Below, in pieces: positions 46,366 through 57,784 of a stretch of DNA of 64,000 bases (its first letter is position 1; every line of letters begins with the position of its first letter). The translations under genes were made by a program, and so were the position numbers. This DNA is from Salvia splendens (Eukaryota; Streptophyta; Magnoliopsida; Lamiales; Lamiaceae): NCBI RefSeq assembly GCF_004379255.2, contig NC_056041.1, positions 19,437,559 to 19,501,558 on the forward strand. The letters are read 5' to 3'. Under the pieces are notes generated by a model. It made no database searches, was not told the DNA's origin, and saw only the letters and a program-made list of their open reading frames with translations.

Positions 46366-47344
46366 ATGTCCGGTAACGACGACAACCCAAGCGGCTCTCA
46401 CGGTTGGAAACCCCGAATGGTTCGGTTCGCAACCGTTTCATAGTCCGGAAACGGAATATTCGGCCCCTCCTCTCACCCAAGATTCGGGCGTTCCGAGTGG
46501 CTACCGGCCATACCCAATCGACGATCAAGGTGCCTCCGATGGGCGCTACGGGTGGACACCGGAGCCTAGGCCTCGCGCCCCTTCCCAAATGCCGAATCCT
46601 CCATCTCGCGCCGGTGTCCGCACACCGTACTCACCGGCGGAGATGGAAAGATTGTTCAAGGCGTACTTGGAAATCTCCGAAGATGCGGTGGTTGGAACGA
46701 ACCAATCCGGCGATCACTTTTGGTGGCGCGTCTCTAGCCGGTACAATGCACACCGGCCGCCGGGAACGATCGAGCGCAACGAGAGTATGGTGCGCAACTG
46801 CATCGGCCGAGCCAACGAAGAAATTGGCAAGTTCAACGGCTATTTCATCCAGGAGTCCCGGAATGCCGGGAGCGGCCGAAGCGAGGTCGACATCATCACC
46901 GCCTCGCTGAGCACCTACCAATCCATGAACGGTAAGTCGTTCAAATATCTTAACGTTTGGCAGGAGACGCGGACGCACCCGAAGTATAAGGGAGGCATAA
47001 CATCCTCCTCTAGCGGCTCCTCCAAACGCTCACGGTCGGCATCCCTATCCGACGCCGGCGAAGAAGTGGCTAGCCAACTCGCCGAAGCTAACTTGGGTAG
47101 CCCCGATGCCCAACCAAGCGGTTCCCGACGCCGACCGCAAGGTAGGAAGAAGGCGGCGGCCGAACGACGTCGCGCCGCGACTCCATCTGCCCCTGCTCCC
47201 GAACCCGCACCCTATGTTCTACCTCCACCCCCGAACAACTCGTTGTGGGCCCTTTTGGCCCAACTCAATATGGCCGATAGGTCAACTATGACCCCCACGC
47301 AACTTCAAACGCACGAGTCCATGATATTGGGTCTCCAAAAATAA
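46366..47344 (+). pseudogene. Harbinger ORF1 (trihelix/NAM-associated type), one frameshift
   Basis: Starts MSGNDDNPSGSHGW. A one-base shift near 46410 moves the remainder to the frame that ends at 47344. That frame reads NPEWFGSQPF, then GVRTPYSPAEMERLFKAYLEISED ... TNQSGDHFWWRVSSRYN (trihelix-like core), EIGKFNGYFIQE, SYQSMNGKSFKYLNVWQE-like and KRSRSASLSDAGEE, a basic GRKKAAAERRRA stretch, and SLWALLAQLNMADRSTMTPTQL. It is the least damaged ORF1 in the window. These proteins pair with Harbinger transposase for nuclear import and end binding. Confidence 0.85.
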
Positions 47345-49329
47345 TTGGGGTTGGTGCCGCCGGATGCGTAGTCTTCCTCGGGTTATATTAGCCAATAATT
47401 ATGTAATTTTTAATTTTTAGGAGTTTAATTATGTAATTTTTAATTTTTAGTATTTTAATTATGTAATTTTTAATTTTTAGGATTTTAATTATGTCTTTTT
47501 ATTTTATTTGTAATTTGTTATTTTTATTGTGGTTTTTTTAATGAATTTTAGTATTATGAAAATGTTTTTGTGTAATTGAATTTTATATTAATTGTGCTCG
47601 TCCTTGCGGAAGAGCACAGTTGTGGGTGTTGTGCTCTTGCCAGAGAGCAGGCATGAATAGTACCGCCCGGGCCCACAACCGTGCCACTGGCAAGAGCACG
47701 GTTGTGGATGCTCTTATATAGACTAAATAAAAGTCTAACTAACTAATAAAATGTCTAACTAATTACATTTGATTTTTCTAATTTCAACACTCCCCTCAAC
47801 ATAGAAGCAAAACAATTGCTGTCATCTTGACAACAAACATCAAACTACATAAGAAACATCGAAATGGTGTATCAAACTACAAAACTAATTCACACAAATT
47901 CCACGCATGGTTGAGGACCTGAGGTGGAGCAGCTTGTGATTGATCATCTTTCAAAAATTGATCTCAACTCCTCTTCCGCAGAAACTCCATCTTGAGCATC
48001 CAACTATAATGCATACTCCTCAATAAATTCCATACTAACTCCCCCTTAATAGTAGTCTCTTTCCAGAAATTCACACTACTAGCATATAACCAACACATTA
48101 TTTCTCTAAAGCTTCACAGATACATGACCTTTATTTCTCTAAAGCTTCACAGATACATGACCTTCAATCCTTGAGTAGGCTCATCACCTCTCTCCAAACG
48201 ATTAGATCAATCTCTACACAGGAAACCAATTACCAATGCTACACCAGGACTCTTGCAAAATTCACCTTGAACACAAACAAATGTCCTTCCAGAACATCAA
48301 TCAAGAGGCATCAAACAGAGCCAAGGCTCTGAGTATCACTCCTTACAAGCACATCAACCCTACCACCCTCACATCTCAATCTCAGAGACAAACGGTGACT
48401 CGATACCGAAGGCGGCAACAGCGCCGTGAAATGAAGACATTGCCGCCTACGAAAGTTCAATCGGCTGATATCTGCTACACAAATGCAATGTCGCCGCGAT
48501 GCCTAATTAAAACCTCTCCTTAGATGAGTTGTATACAACGAGGGGGCAAACAAAACTAAAAAATTCATCCGATACAATCGGAAAACAAAGACAAATCTGA
48601 AAACATATTCAGATTCAACAACAAATTTGAGAAAACATATTCTCAAAACGAAACACTCAACCGATTTTAATCGGAGAGATACAAACTTGGATCATACAAC
48701 AGACTTGGATCATATAAATTCAATGAACAAAGGAAAAACGAGAGAGAAAAGAGATTTGAGATTTCATCGGCGGAAATTAACGCTGAAGAGAGATAAAAAA
48801 ATGAGATGAATCCAATCGATAAAACCAGAGAATTTCAAACAAGAGAATCGACTGAAAATCAGAATTGAAGAAAAACAGATCGGAGAGAGAAGAGAACCTG
48901 ATGATTTTCGGATCGAAAATAGAGACATCCGAAAGAGGATAGAACCTAATGATTTTCGTAAAACTGCGGTAGAAAACAACAAATCCGCTTGATTAACACT
49001 CCGTAGAGCAAAAACCTCTCAAACATAAAAAATGACAAACCCTAGCTGGAAACCAAACAAAAAATTGAAAAAAAAATTAGAAGAGATAATGGTAATCAGA
49101 GGCGGGTAGCGGATTTGCGCTCTGATACCATATTAAAAATGAAGATTTCCATGGTAAAATTGAAGGAGGAAGGAGAAACTGCTCCTAAACCAGACTACCG
49201 TGAGAGACGAGAGGAAAGGAAGAATATGGAAATTTCTTTATTGACTACATTTTGCCAAAAGTGTTGCAGCAAATTTCAACACTGGCAATTTTTCTCTATG
49301 CAAATTATTAATTAATTTTGTTTGTGCAG

Positions 49330-49565
49330 TTGATTTGGATGAACACAATAATCCGAATCCCATGTACACGAGAGAATTTGAGACAATGTTGGAGGAAGAA
49401 GGCCAAATTTGGGAGAAGAAGAGGAGATTAAGCGTGGTTCAAGTGAAGGCTTTGGAGAAGAATTTCGAGGTGGAAAACAAGCTGGAGACGATACATTTTT
49501 GTAAATTGATGAGCATGAAATATTACGAGAGAAAAAAAATCGAGGTGGACAACATAGCTTCTTAA
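49330..49565 (+). pseudogene. HD-Zip class I homeodomain gene fragment
   Basis: A splice acceptor (TTTGTGCAG) precedes VDLDEHNNPNPMYTREFETML, then an acidic stretch and EKKRRLSVVQVKALEKNFEVEN, the arm and first helix of an HD-Zip I homeodomain (ATHB5/6/16 type). After KLE the similarity ends: helices 2-3 (WFQNRRARWK) and the leucine zipper are missing, and the frame runs to an unrelated stop at 49563-49565. It lies between the MULE TIRs, so capture by the MULE is likely. Confidence 0.8.
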
Positions 49566-49589
49566 AAGAGAGGTAAGAGAAAAAAAATA

Positions 49590-49800
49590 CTTCATCCGAC
49601 TGCCATTAGGAGTCTTATTCTTTGGCGGCACGGGTTTTAAGAAATGTTAGTGGGTAGAAAAGAGTTAGTGGAATATGAGTCTCATTTGTATATATTAGTT
49701 TTAAATGAAATGTGAGTGAAATGAGTTAATGGAACGTGGGACCCTATTCACGGACGAACTAAAATGGAAAAACGGAACTCCTATTCGCTGACGGAGGGAG
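49590..49800. mobile_element. Stowaway-type MITE, 211 bp
   Basis: CTTCATCCGACTGCCATTAGGAG / CTCCTATTCGCTGACGGAGGGAG, with TA on both sides, just inside the right TIR of the MULE. Confidence 0.8.
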
Positions 49801-50192
49801 TATAAAGTAACATTTCTATGACACAACCTGCACCAAATCATAATAATGAGCGGACACCCAAAAGTTAAAATATTGAAAAGACAAAATTATTCAAATGCTT
49901 AAAAAGGTATTTTCGTATAAAAAATTGTCAAAATGACTAAATTTGAAATAAACCCTTAGTCTAGGATATCTGGAGATATTTTTAAAGTCCAGGCACTATG
50001 GGCGAGATAAACCCATAGTCCAGGGACCATTTTTATAGTTCACACTTAATAAAAAAACAACGAGATTTGAAAATGTTATTATGTTTTATAATTAAGATAG
50101 AAGGATTTTTAGATGTCTGAATTGAGAATACGATGCTTGCTGCATATATTATTTGCATATTCCATAATAAATGCCATATGTGACCTTTTATA

Positions 50193-50409
50193 TTCCCTCG
50201 TCCCATTCAAAATATCTATAATATTGAATGACACATGATTTTAGGTGGAATAATAATGTGTGATAAAATAGAGTGAAGAAATGTGATTGAATATTTTAAT
50301 AAGAAGAAATGAGAGAGATTTATTTCCAAATTAAAAAATAAATACCCTTAAACGGGATAAACTAGAAAGAAAAAGTTAACATTTTGAATGGAACAAGTGA
50401 GTGAGGGAG
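50193..50409. mobile_element. Stowaway-type MITE, 217 bp
   Basis: TTCCCTCGTCCCATTCAAAATATC / AACATTTTGAATGGAACAAGTGAGTGAGGGAG, with TA on both sides. Confidence 0.75.
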
Positions 50410-50422
50410 TACATATCAAATA

Positions 50423-50674
50423 CTTCATCCGTCCTCAATTAATTGTCAATCTTTGACCGGGCACGGGTTTAAAAAAATGTAAAGAAAAGTTGGTTGAAAA
50501 AATTAGTAGAATGTGAGACCCACTTTTTTATATTGGTTTTATAATAAAATGTGAGTGAAGTGAGTTAGTGGAATGTGTGACCTACTTATAATTTATAGTA
50601 AAAACAAAGTGTGACAATTATTGAGGGACGGACCGAAATGTTAAAGAGTGATAATTAATCGGGGACGAAGGGAG
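50423..50674. mobile_element. Stowaway-type MITE, 252 bp
   Basis: CTTCATCCGTCCTCAATTAATTGTC / GATAATTAATCGGGGACGAAGGGAG, with TA on both sides, only 13 bp after the preceding MITE. Confidence 0.82.
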
Positions 50675-51266
50675 TATCAACCATGTAAGTTCAAAAGTTA
50701 AAATGGTTAATCTTATAGTAGTACTAAAATAACTCGTGTGTTAAAAGAGAGAAAGCAATCAACAGGAATCAACCGAAACGTACAAGTATACGTAGTCTAA
50801 TTAATAATTACAGAGGCGACTAACAAAAGGTTGACATTGTTTAGTAATTTTAAATTGGAAAAGAATATAGCACCACAATGCAGACCCTACATATGTAAAG
50901 TCATTAAATATAATTATAATTAATTAATTTGATGACCTTCTACTAATCTCTTCTACAGTGCTTGTCAAATTCATTTTCACACTTACTGCAACAACAACCA
51001 AAAAAAAAATTCCAACCCAACCCATCGGACCAGTTTATTGTCGTACATGGATTATAATTTTCAAAGTTTACAAGCGTTTCAATTTATTACGTACTATAGT
51101 CTATATAACTATAATGCATATGTAATACTTGAGATGCACATCTCAACTAGTATGATACATTTTCTTTTATAATTTGTCTCAAATAAAAATAATATATTTC
51201 TATTTTCGAAAACAATAAAATAACTTTTTATCTCTAATTAACACATTCAATTTTCTCTCGCCAATT
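50675..51266. other. AT-rich spacer, nothing recognised
   Basis: No coding frame, RNA gene or bounded repeat could be supported. Confidence 0.5.
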
Positions 51267-51469
51267 AAAATTGAAGAAATAATTGGGGATCGGAAGATGT
51301 ATTTTATTGCTTAATTTCAATATGTGTTTGGGCTACAACCTTTATAGGCATGAGATAATTTACATAAGGTAAACGAGATCATTGGAGATCCTATTCTAAT
51401 TATGGTATACAATCAATTTGGAATCAATCACCTTAATTCCATGATTTCTTTTCAACACTCCCCATCAAG

Positions 51470-54100
51470 TTAAGTAATGGAGTTTCCGATACTCAACTTG
51501 CTTAATACTTCCCTGAACGACTTGGAATTCACAGCCTTGGTTAGAACATCTGTCAGCTGATCCTTCGACTTCACATATGGAAACTCAACAATCTTGGCTT
51601 CAATCTTCTTCTTGATGAAGTGTCTGTCGACTTCCACGTGTTTAGTTCTATCGTGTTGAACTGGATTTTCAGAGATGCTAATAGCAGCTTTGTTGTCGCA
51701 CAAATCAAGCTCTGTCATGCTAATAGCCACAATATCTCAGTGAGGCCACTCTTGATTCCACGAAACTTTCTTCCGCACTTGAAAGTGCTACTACCTTCTG
51801 CTTCTTGCTCCTCCAAGTGACAAGGTTTCCTCCTACCAATATAAAGTACCCTGCCGTGGATTTTCGGTCATTTGGGTTCCCTGCCCAATCCGCATCAGTA
51901 AAGCCATTAATCTCCAAGTGCCCATGTTTTTTGAACAACACTCCATGCTCCGCAGTGCTCTTCAAGTACCGGACAATTCGCAGTACGGCTTCCCAATGGT
52001 CTTCTTGTGGTGAGTGCATGAACTGACTTACTACTCCCACAGCATATGCTATGTCGGGATTAGTATGAGAAAGGTAAATGAGCTTCCCAACCAGCCTCTG
52101 GTATCTCCCTCTGTCCGTGAGTTTCGCTCCTTCAACTATCTGCAATATGTGATTCTGTATCATTGGGTTGTCTGCCGGCTTGCAGTCTACCATGCCCACT
52201 TCTGCTAAAAGGTCAAGAATATACTTTGACCCCTTCTGGCAGCATAGTGAACTCCGTATATCTGAGTGTCTCAGCATAGTGAACACACATCTACACCCCA
52301 CGGCTTTGACCCCTTCTGGCAGTTTTCCCTTCACCCATGTATTTTTTTTCATCAATGTTTTCATCTCTGTAAACATAGCCTCTCTCAAGTGTTTGTGCTT
52401 CATTGCTTCCTCGGCAGTCTGAGGAATTTCCTCTTCCTCATAGAGTGCCGCTTCAAATGCACGTGCCATCTTGCTCAAATTTCCTTGCACAAAATTCGCA
52501 ACCCCATATCTACTCTTTGCACCAATCTTCTCAAGAGAATATCGTTTTGGAGGAATGCCTCGAGTACTCCGATTTGGAAGAACATACTTCCCAGTGTCAC
52601 TATCGATGGTGTTATCCTCTTCCTCATCTTCTGCGGTGTTAGTATCAACTACATTATTCTCTTCAGAAATTGGTACGAAGCATACCTGGGATATCGGTTG
52701 AGGTTGATCGTGAGGTGGTTGAGGAGACTCTAGTGGAGGGACGTGCTCGACGGCAGTGACCGCTACGGTCTCTGTTGGCTCCTCAATTAAAGGGCTTGGA
52801 CGTGACACAAACCAACTTCGACAGTCCCCATGATTATTTTCAGGATTTTTCTCCCTCTGACTGCTAAGGTGGTGAGGGTAGAAGAACTCGGTTTCCAAGA
52901 AGTTGCAATTTATAGTGGTGATGATTTTCTTAGTACTCGGGTCAAAGCATCGATAACCTTTTTAGTTTACCCCGTATCCCACAAAAACACATTTAGTAGC
53001 ACAAGGAGAGAATTTGGTTCTTTCATGTTTGGAAATATGGACATAGACTGTGCACCCAAACACTTTAAGTGACATGCTAAGGGATTTGGGTATTTTGGCT
53101 TGTTGGGAGAGGATATCAAGGGGAGTTTTCTTGTTGAGGATTTTGGTGGGTAATCGGTTTATGAGGTAGATGGAGGTTGCCACGGCTTCTGGCCAAAGGA
53201 ATGTTGGGACATTGGATTCAATCATAATGGCACGGGTCACTTCTAGAATTGTTCTATTTTTTCTTTCAGCTACCCCATTTTTTTCGGGTGTGTAGGCACA
53301 AGAAGTTTGGTGAACAAGACCCTTTTTCTAAAAAATTTAGACATGCCACTAATGACAAATTCGCTCCCATTATCAAATCAAAGGATTTTTATGGTGGTTT
53401 GAAACTGGGTTTGGATCATATGGAAGAAAAGAATAAATTTTTCGACCACTTCATATTTGTGTTTCAAGAAATAAATACAAGTCATCCTAGTGCAATCATC
53501 AATGAAAGTAACAAAATATCTAAAACCCTTTCCCCCAATAACGGGCGCAGGACCCCAAACATCAACATGCACAAGTTCAAACATAAATTTCATACGAGTA
53601 TTTGAAGGTTTGAAAGATTGTCTGTGGCTTTTGACCAAAACACATGTCTCACAGGAAAAATCTCTAGGAATTGTAAAATTTGGAAACAAAAGCTGAAAAT
53701 AACCATGGGAAGGATGTCCTAATCTTTTGTGCCACAGCCAAGCCTCCTCTCTCTTGGATCCATGAGCTAGCATTGCACTGTCATGTTCAGCTACCCCATC
53801 CATGTAGTAGAGTCCTTGGTTCTCAGTGCCATGCCCAACGATCTTCCTCGTACGAATATCCTCTAAAATACAACAATTTGGGTGTATCAGAAGAGTGCAA
53901 TTCAGTTCTCTTGTGACATGGCTCACTGACATCAATCTTTGAGACAAGCTTGGCACAAATAAATAGTTTGACAAACGAAGGCTTGGAGAAATTTCTATGG
54001 TTCCGGCTCCTGCCACTTTAACTAATTCTCCATTTGCAGTTCTAATATAAGTCTTAGTGATCTCACTAAAGTCACTAAAGTTCGTTCTCTCTGGGGTCAT
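51470..54100 (-). pseudogene. copia integrase, RT remnant and RNase H
   Basis: Transcript order: 54100-53378 GAG-pre-integrase (WLWHKRLGHPSHGYF), zinc finger (CETCVLVKSHRQ) and integrase start (VHVDVWGP), to a stop after TTIKIL. 53240-52962 is the integrase end (FLWPEAVATSIYLINRLP), with a stop before KGYRCFDP. 52898-51720 is the linker, the RT start (MKKNTWVKGKLPEGVKAVGC) and then, directly, the thumb/RNase H region (SKYILDLLAEVGMVDCKP). The RT palm with YVDD is absent. 51730-51470 is the RNase H end (NKAAISISENPVQHDRTKHVE). Confidence 0.9.
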
Positions 54101-54407
54101 GGTATATGTGGCCCCACAATAAAAAATTCATCCCCTTTTATCAATTTTATAACTATTTTGCACGTTAAATGCAGCGAAAGTATTCATCAAACGTGCAAAA
54201 CGGTTTTGGGTGTCAATTTGGCCAACATTTGGCGTTATTTCAGAATTTCTAACAAATCTAGGCTGCTTATCATAATAGGATAAATCAGGGGGTTTATTTT
54301 TAAGGGAGAGGGTATATTTTGGTATTTATCATAAATTAGGGCTTGACTATGCAAAATAAAAGGTTTGTTAGGGTTTGATTGAGAATCAAACTCTTTACCT
54401 CCCGTCA

Positions 54408-55551
54408 TTATGCTGCCTCCCCAATTCTAACCCTCCGTCGCCGCTTCGGTCCGTTCCATGAAATTTCCGACTCGGATGCCACTCCCACCGCCGCCGATTT
54501 CCAGTTGGGGAGGGTTGTTAGGCTGGTTCCCTCTTCCAATCGCTCATTCTCTATTCTGATTTGGGGCATTCTGCCGCTGGTTGATTTCCGTGATTCCGAC
54601 GGCGGCGAGCTTCCCTTAGGCTCGTGCCTTCTGTTTTTTGTCCCACCATTCCGGGTATCCCACTCGGAGAAAGAAGGTCTCCCTCGTGTGCTTGTTCTTC
54701 CCACAGTGAGAGCACCACAGCTTGCTTCCCTCCGGCGATTTGGTATGTGGTTCCGGTATGTGGCGGTCGTTGTTGGCTTCCTCGATTGTTCGGTCGATCC
54801 CTCTGTGCCCTGAATCCGTAGCCTATTTTCCCCGATGATGCATCGGCGCTTCCCACGCCAGTGGAGTCTCCGGTGGGTGGAGCAGATGCCAGTGGCATGA
54901 TTTTCTGTCGAGACGCCTCCTTCTTCACCCATCCGTAGGCTTCTTCGGCTGAGGGGTATGGCTGTTGTTTGAGGATGTCCCGACGGATGTGGTCATACTC
55001 CTGATTCAATCACGTGAGAAACTTGATGAGTCGTTTCTCACTTGCGTGCTGCCGATACTGCCCGATCCCCTTATCACAACACGTGACGGGTTGCTTCTGA
55101 CTTCGATAAATATTCACCCACAATCTGTGGATTCGACGGTAATACGTCTCTAGGTCGAGGTTTCCTTGTCTGATTGATATTATTCTGTCCTCCAGGTCGT
55201 ATACCAGATATGGATCCGCCTTGCTCTCGAATGTGATTGCGAGATTGTCCCACAAAGCTTTGGATTTTTGGTGATGAGCGAAATCGGCAATAATATCATT
55301 TTCGATGTTATCGACGATCCACGAGAAAACGATTAAATCGGTTTCCTCCCAATCTCGATACCCCTTGCTGCTATGCTCTGGTGGTTTGTCTTGGATGTGA
55401 GAGTATCCCCTCCTGCTTCCTATCGCGACTTCATTAGGCGAGACCATAACGGGTAGTTCTTCCCGTTCAATTTGAACGCCACAGTATCGTTCTTGTTTGT
55501 CCCCAATTTTGAGGATTCAGTTGCTGGTTTCTCTTCGTCTGAATCTGACAT
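54408..55551 (-). pseudogene. copia gag (UBN2 type), broken
   Basis: Starts MSDSDEEKPATESS with KLNGKNYPLWSRLM of copia gag. A frame change near 55440 is followed by VAIGSRRGY, then YDLEDRIISIRQGNLDLETYYRRIHRLW. An in-frame stop follows near 55010, and further frame changes precede the zinc-knuckle area (LWEEQAHEGD in the wrong frame). Confidence 0.85.
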
Positions 55552-55852
55552 CTTGTGTAGAAGTTGGTTTCTATTTTGGTTTTAGGAAAAGGCCGAGAAT
55601 TGGGTATAAACGGCTATGATGAGAATTCTCTGAGCCAGAATTCTTCCTGCTCTGACACCATGGACAAATAATTGGGGATCGGAAGATGTATTTTATTGCT
55701 TGATTTCAATATGTTCTAGGGATACAATCTTTATAGGCATGAGATAATTTACGTATAGTAAACGAGATCATTGGAGATCCTATTCTAATTATGGAATACA
55801 ATCAATTTGGAATCAATCACCTTAATTCCATGATTTCCTTCCAAACAAAAAT

Positions 55853-56240
55853 ATTCAATTATCTTTCTCTCATTTAATACTTACACTCACAGTTTCTCTC
55901 TTCATTTAAACACATTAACCAACAATTCATAAAATCACGTGTCGACTAAGAAAGGTGATATCCATGCCTCCATGAGAAAATAAACTTCGAGAAGGCATGG
56001 CCTGATGCTTGCATTGCTTACATACGAGAGGAATGCAATTTAAATTGAGGCGGTTATGATCGCACTTCGTTGTATACTTGTATTAGGGTCATTCGTTGTG
56101 GTCTAGTTGTAGGTAAAAGATGTTTTAATTTGATAGATAACATAAATATCATTGATGTTTTATTAAAGATAAACAATCTACCTAATTTTGGGGTGATAAA
56201 TTAGAATTAAATCATGTGTGGAATCATGCAAACCAATTAA
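55853..56240. other. AT-rich spacer, no gene
   Basis: Flank of the copia element; nothing recognised. Confidence 0.5.
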
Positions 56241-56445
56241 GGGCTTTTTGGTATGATGGAATGGAATCAGGAGGAAATGAAATGTACATGAGAATGGAAT
56301 GAAGGTGGGAATGGAATGGGGGTTCCATTCCATTCTTATGCTTAGTAAGCACAAGGAATGCAAAGGGAATGAAATTGTTATTCCTTGATTTGATTCCATT
56401 CTTATGTTTGATAACTACAAATTAATATAGAAATATGTTTAAAAC
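56241..56445. repeat. GGAATGGAAT-rich repeat, left member of an inverted pair
   Basis: Alternating GGAATGGAATG and CCATTCCATTC blocks form a partial foldback. A similar block in opposite orientation lies at about 63255-63400. Possibly ends of hAT-like MITEs; no TSD was found. Confidence 0.5.
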
Positions 56446-56690
56446 TTCACACACACTACACACATTTCACACACTGCACACACTACACATATTTCATACA
56501 CTACACACATTTCACACACTACACACACTACAAACACTACACAAGTTCACACACTACAAGCACACCACACATTTAACACACTGCACACATTACACATTTT
56601 ACACACTACACACACTAAACATTTCACACACTACACAATTCACACACTACAAACACTACTCACATTTCACACGTTTCAAGCATCCTATTT
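56446..56690. repeat. CACACTACA minisatellite
   Basis: Irregular repeats of CACACTACACACATTT. Complementary-strand arrays (GTGTGTAGTGTG) occur at 56820-56980 and 63003-63135. Open frames across it (HTLHTFHTLH) are artefacts of the repeat. Confidence 0.85.
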
Positions 56691-56819
56691 TTGAATTATT
56701 TTTCAGCTTTTAGATTTTTTTTTTTCGATCCAACCCAAACTGAATCGAAAAACTGAAATTTTTCAAAAGTTTAAACTGAATCAAACCAAAAAACTAAACT
56801 AAATTTGAAATTTTGGATT

Positions 56820-56980
56820 GTGCGAAGTGTGTGTGTAGAGTGTGTATTTCGTGTAAAATTTGTAAGTGTGTGTAATGTGTGTACAATGTGTATATTTTGT
56901 GCAGTGTGTTTATTTTGTGTGCAATGTGTGTATTTTTTGTGTATAGTGTGTGTAGTATGTGAAGTGCATGTAGAGTGTGC
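56820..56980. repeat. GTGTGTAGTGTGT minisatellite, opposite orientation
   Basis: Irregular TGTGTGTAGTGTGTATTTTGTG repeats, inverted relative to the array at 56446-56690. Confidence 0.8.
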
Positions 56981-57172
56981 ATTGGCGGATCCAAGATTTT
57001 TGATTTAGGGATGCGATAAATAAATACAGTGACTCAGAACTTCAAAATCTGGCTTTAGTATAAATTATGATTAACATAATATACCTTAATACTTGAATTT
57101 AAAATATATAACACCTACGTAATGTTTGTTTTAGAGAAGAAAAATGTACAATTTACATAAATAGCATTATTG

Positions 57173-57174
<2 letters not shown>

Positions 57175-57229
<55 letters not shown>
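57175..57229. repeat. (TA)n tract 1
   Basis: About 27 TA units. It ends at AGGGTTTTGATC, the left end of alpha element copy 1. Confidence 0.95.
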
Positions 57230-57231
<2 letters not shown>

Positions 57232-57513
57232 TTTGATCTATGCAAAACTGGATTTAAATACAGAAACGCAGAACAATATCATAATTAGGGCACTTTTAGG
57301 TCATAATTAGGTAATTTGTAGGTCATGCTAACAAAGCATGACCTAAAACGATCTTAGTATGACATTAAATCCAAATATTATAATATGACCTAAAATTGCT
57401 TAATTATGACCTTCCGTGTTTTTGGTTAATTATTGACCATTAGATCATCTAATCCTAGGGCTGAGATTTGGTCTGCATTTCTAGATTTAAACACATACTT
57501 ATTTTGATCATCT

Positions 57514-57516
<3 letters not shown>
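57230..57516. mobile_element. (TA)n-flanked element alpha, copy 1 (287 bp)
   Basis: Begins GGGTTTTGATCTATGCAAAAC and ends GATCATCTCCC, with TA tracts on both sides. It contains several AGGTCAT/ATGACCT words that fold back on each other. Similar along its whole length (roughly three quarters by eye) to copy 2 at 59870-60153. Non-coding. Confidence 0.75.

Positions 57517-57591
<75 letters not shown>
57517..57591. repeat. (TA)n tract 2
   Basis: About 37 TA units between alpha copy 1 and element beta. Confidence 0.95.
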
Positions 57592-57593
<2 letters not shown>

Positions 57594-57784
57594 GTGCATT
57601 ATAATGATAACCCCAATTTCCGTAATAACCCTATAACCAAATCTGGACCACACATTTTTAAAATCACGTGGTTGATATTCAAACTTAGATTTACTTCATA
57701 AAAAAAAGCGCGGGGGTAAATATGTCATTTCGCTCATGATAAAATTTACGTATCCAAATTTCACTCATTTAATTTCTGAATTTC

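Larger units (their letters stand above)
45901..47713 (+). mobile_element. PIF/Harbinger element E (ORF1 only)
   Basis: 1813 bp with TTA on both sides (45898-45900, 47714-47716) and ends GAGCATCCGCAGCGG / TTGTGGATGCTC. The subterminal left block includes CTCGATGTATCGAG and CCAACGGCATAGCCGTTGG palindromes shared with element D. Only ORF1 is encoded. Confidence 0.9.
45796..49281 (-). mobile_element. small copia-like element (non-autonomous), nested in the MULE
   Basis: Minus-strand orientation. The 5' LTR is at 49133-49281 (149 bp), the primer site TGGTATCAGAGC lies at 49121-49132, and the 3' LTR at 45796-47789 contains Harbinger E (about 178 bp without it). A polypurine tract TTGAGGGGAG is next to the 3' LTR. 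Flanks are TTGGC and CTGGC (4 of 5 match). The 1.34-kb interior has no gag or pol domain, so it is TRIM/LARD-like or a deletion derivative. The two LTRs match well only in their last ~100 bp. Confidence 0.7.
44725..50045 (+). mobile_element. Mutator-like element with long TIRs and captured sequence
   Basis: 5321 bp flanked by a perfect 9-bp TSD TTAATAAAA (44716-44724, 50046-50054). The outer ~180 bp of each end are inverted copies (GTGAACTAYAAAAATRGTCC...), and the similarity continues inward to TCATTATTATGATTTGGTGCAGGTT (45186-45210, 49823-49847). No transposase is present. The interior holds a gene-like 5' region, an HD-Zip I exon fragment and a later nested copia-like element; the type is therefore Pack-MULE. 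Confidence 0.88.
51272..55847 (-). mobile_element. Ty1/copia element, minus strand, RT core deleted
   Basis: 4576 bp flanked by AAAAT (51267-51271, 55848-55852). LTRs lie at 55661-55847 (5', 187 bp) and 51272-51457 (3', 186 bp). A primer site TGGTGTCAGAGC is next to the 5' LTR and a purine tract (GATGGGGAG) next to the 3' LTR. LTRs differ at roughly a dozen or more positions, so it is older than the PORR-inserted copia. Gag, integrase and RNase H remain; most of RT is lost. Confidence 0.93.

Noticed and set aside
48236..48523. 95-codon frame inside the small copia-like element
   Set aside because: No gag or pol motif; a chance frame in the non-coding interior.
56435..57008. His/Thr/Leu-rich and Cys/Val-rich open frames
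   Set aside because: Artefacts of the CACACTACA and GTGTGTAGT minisatellites; the same occurs at 62945-63148.
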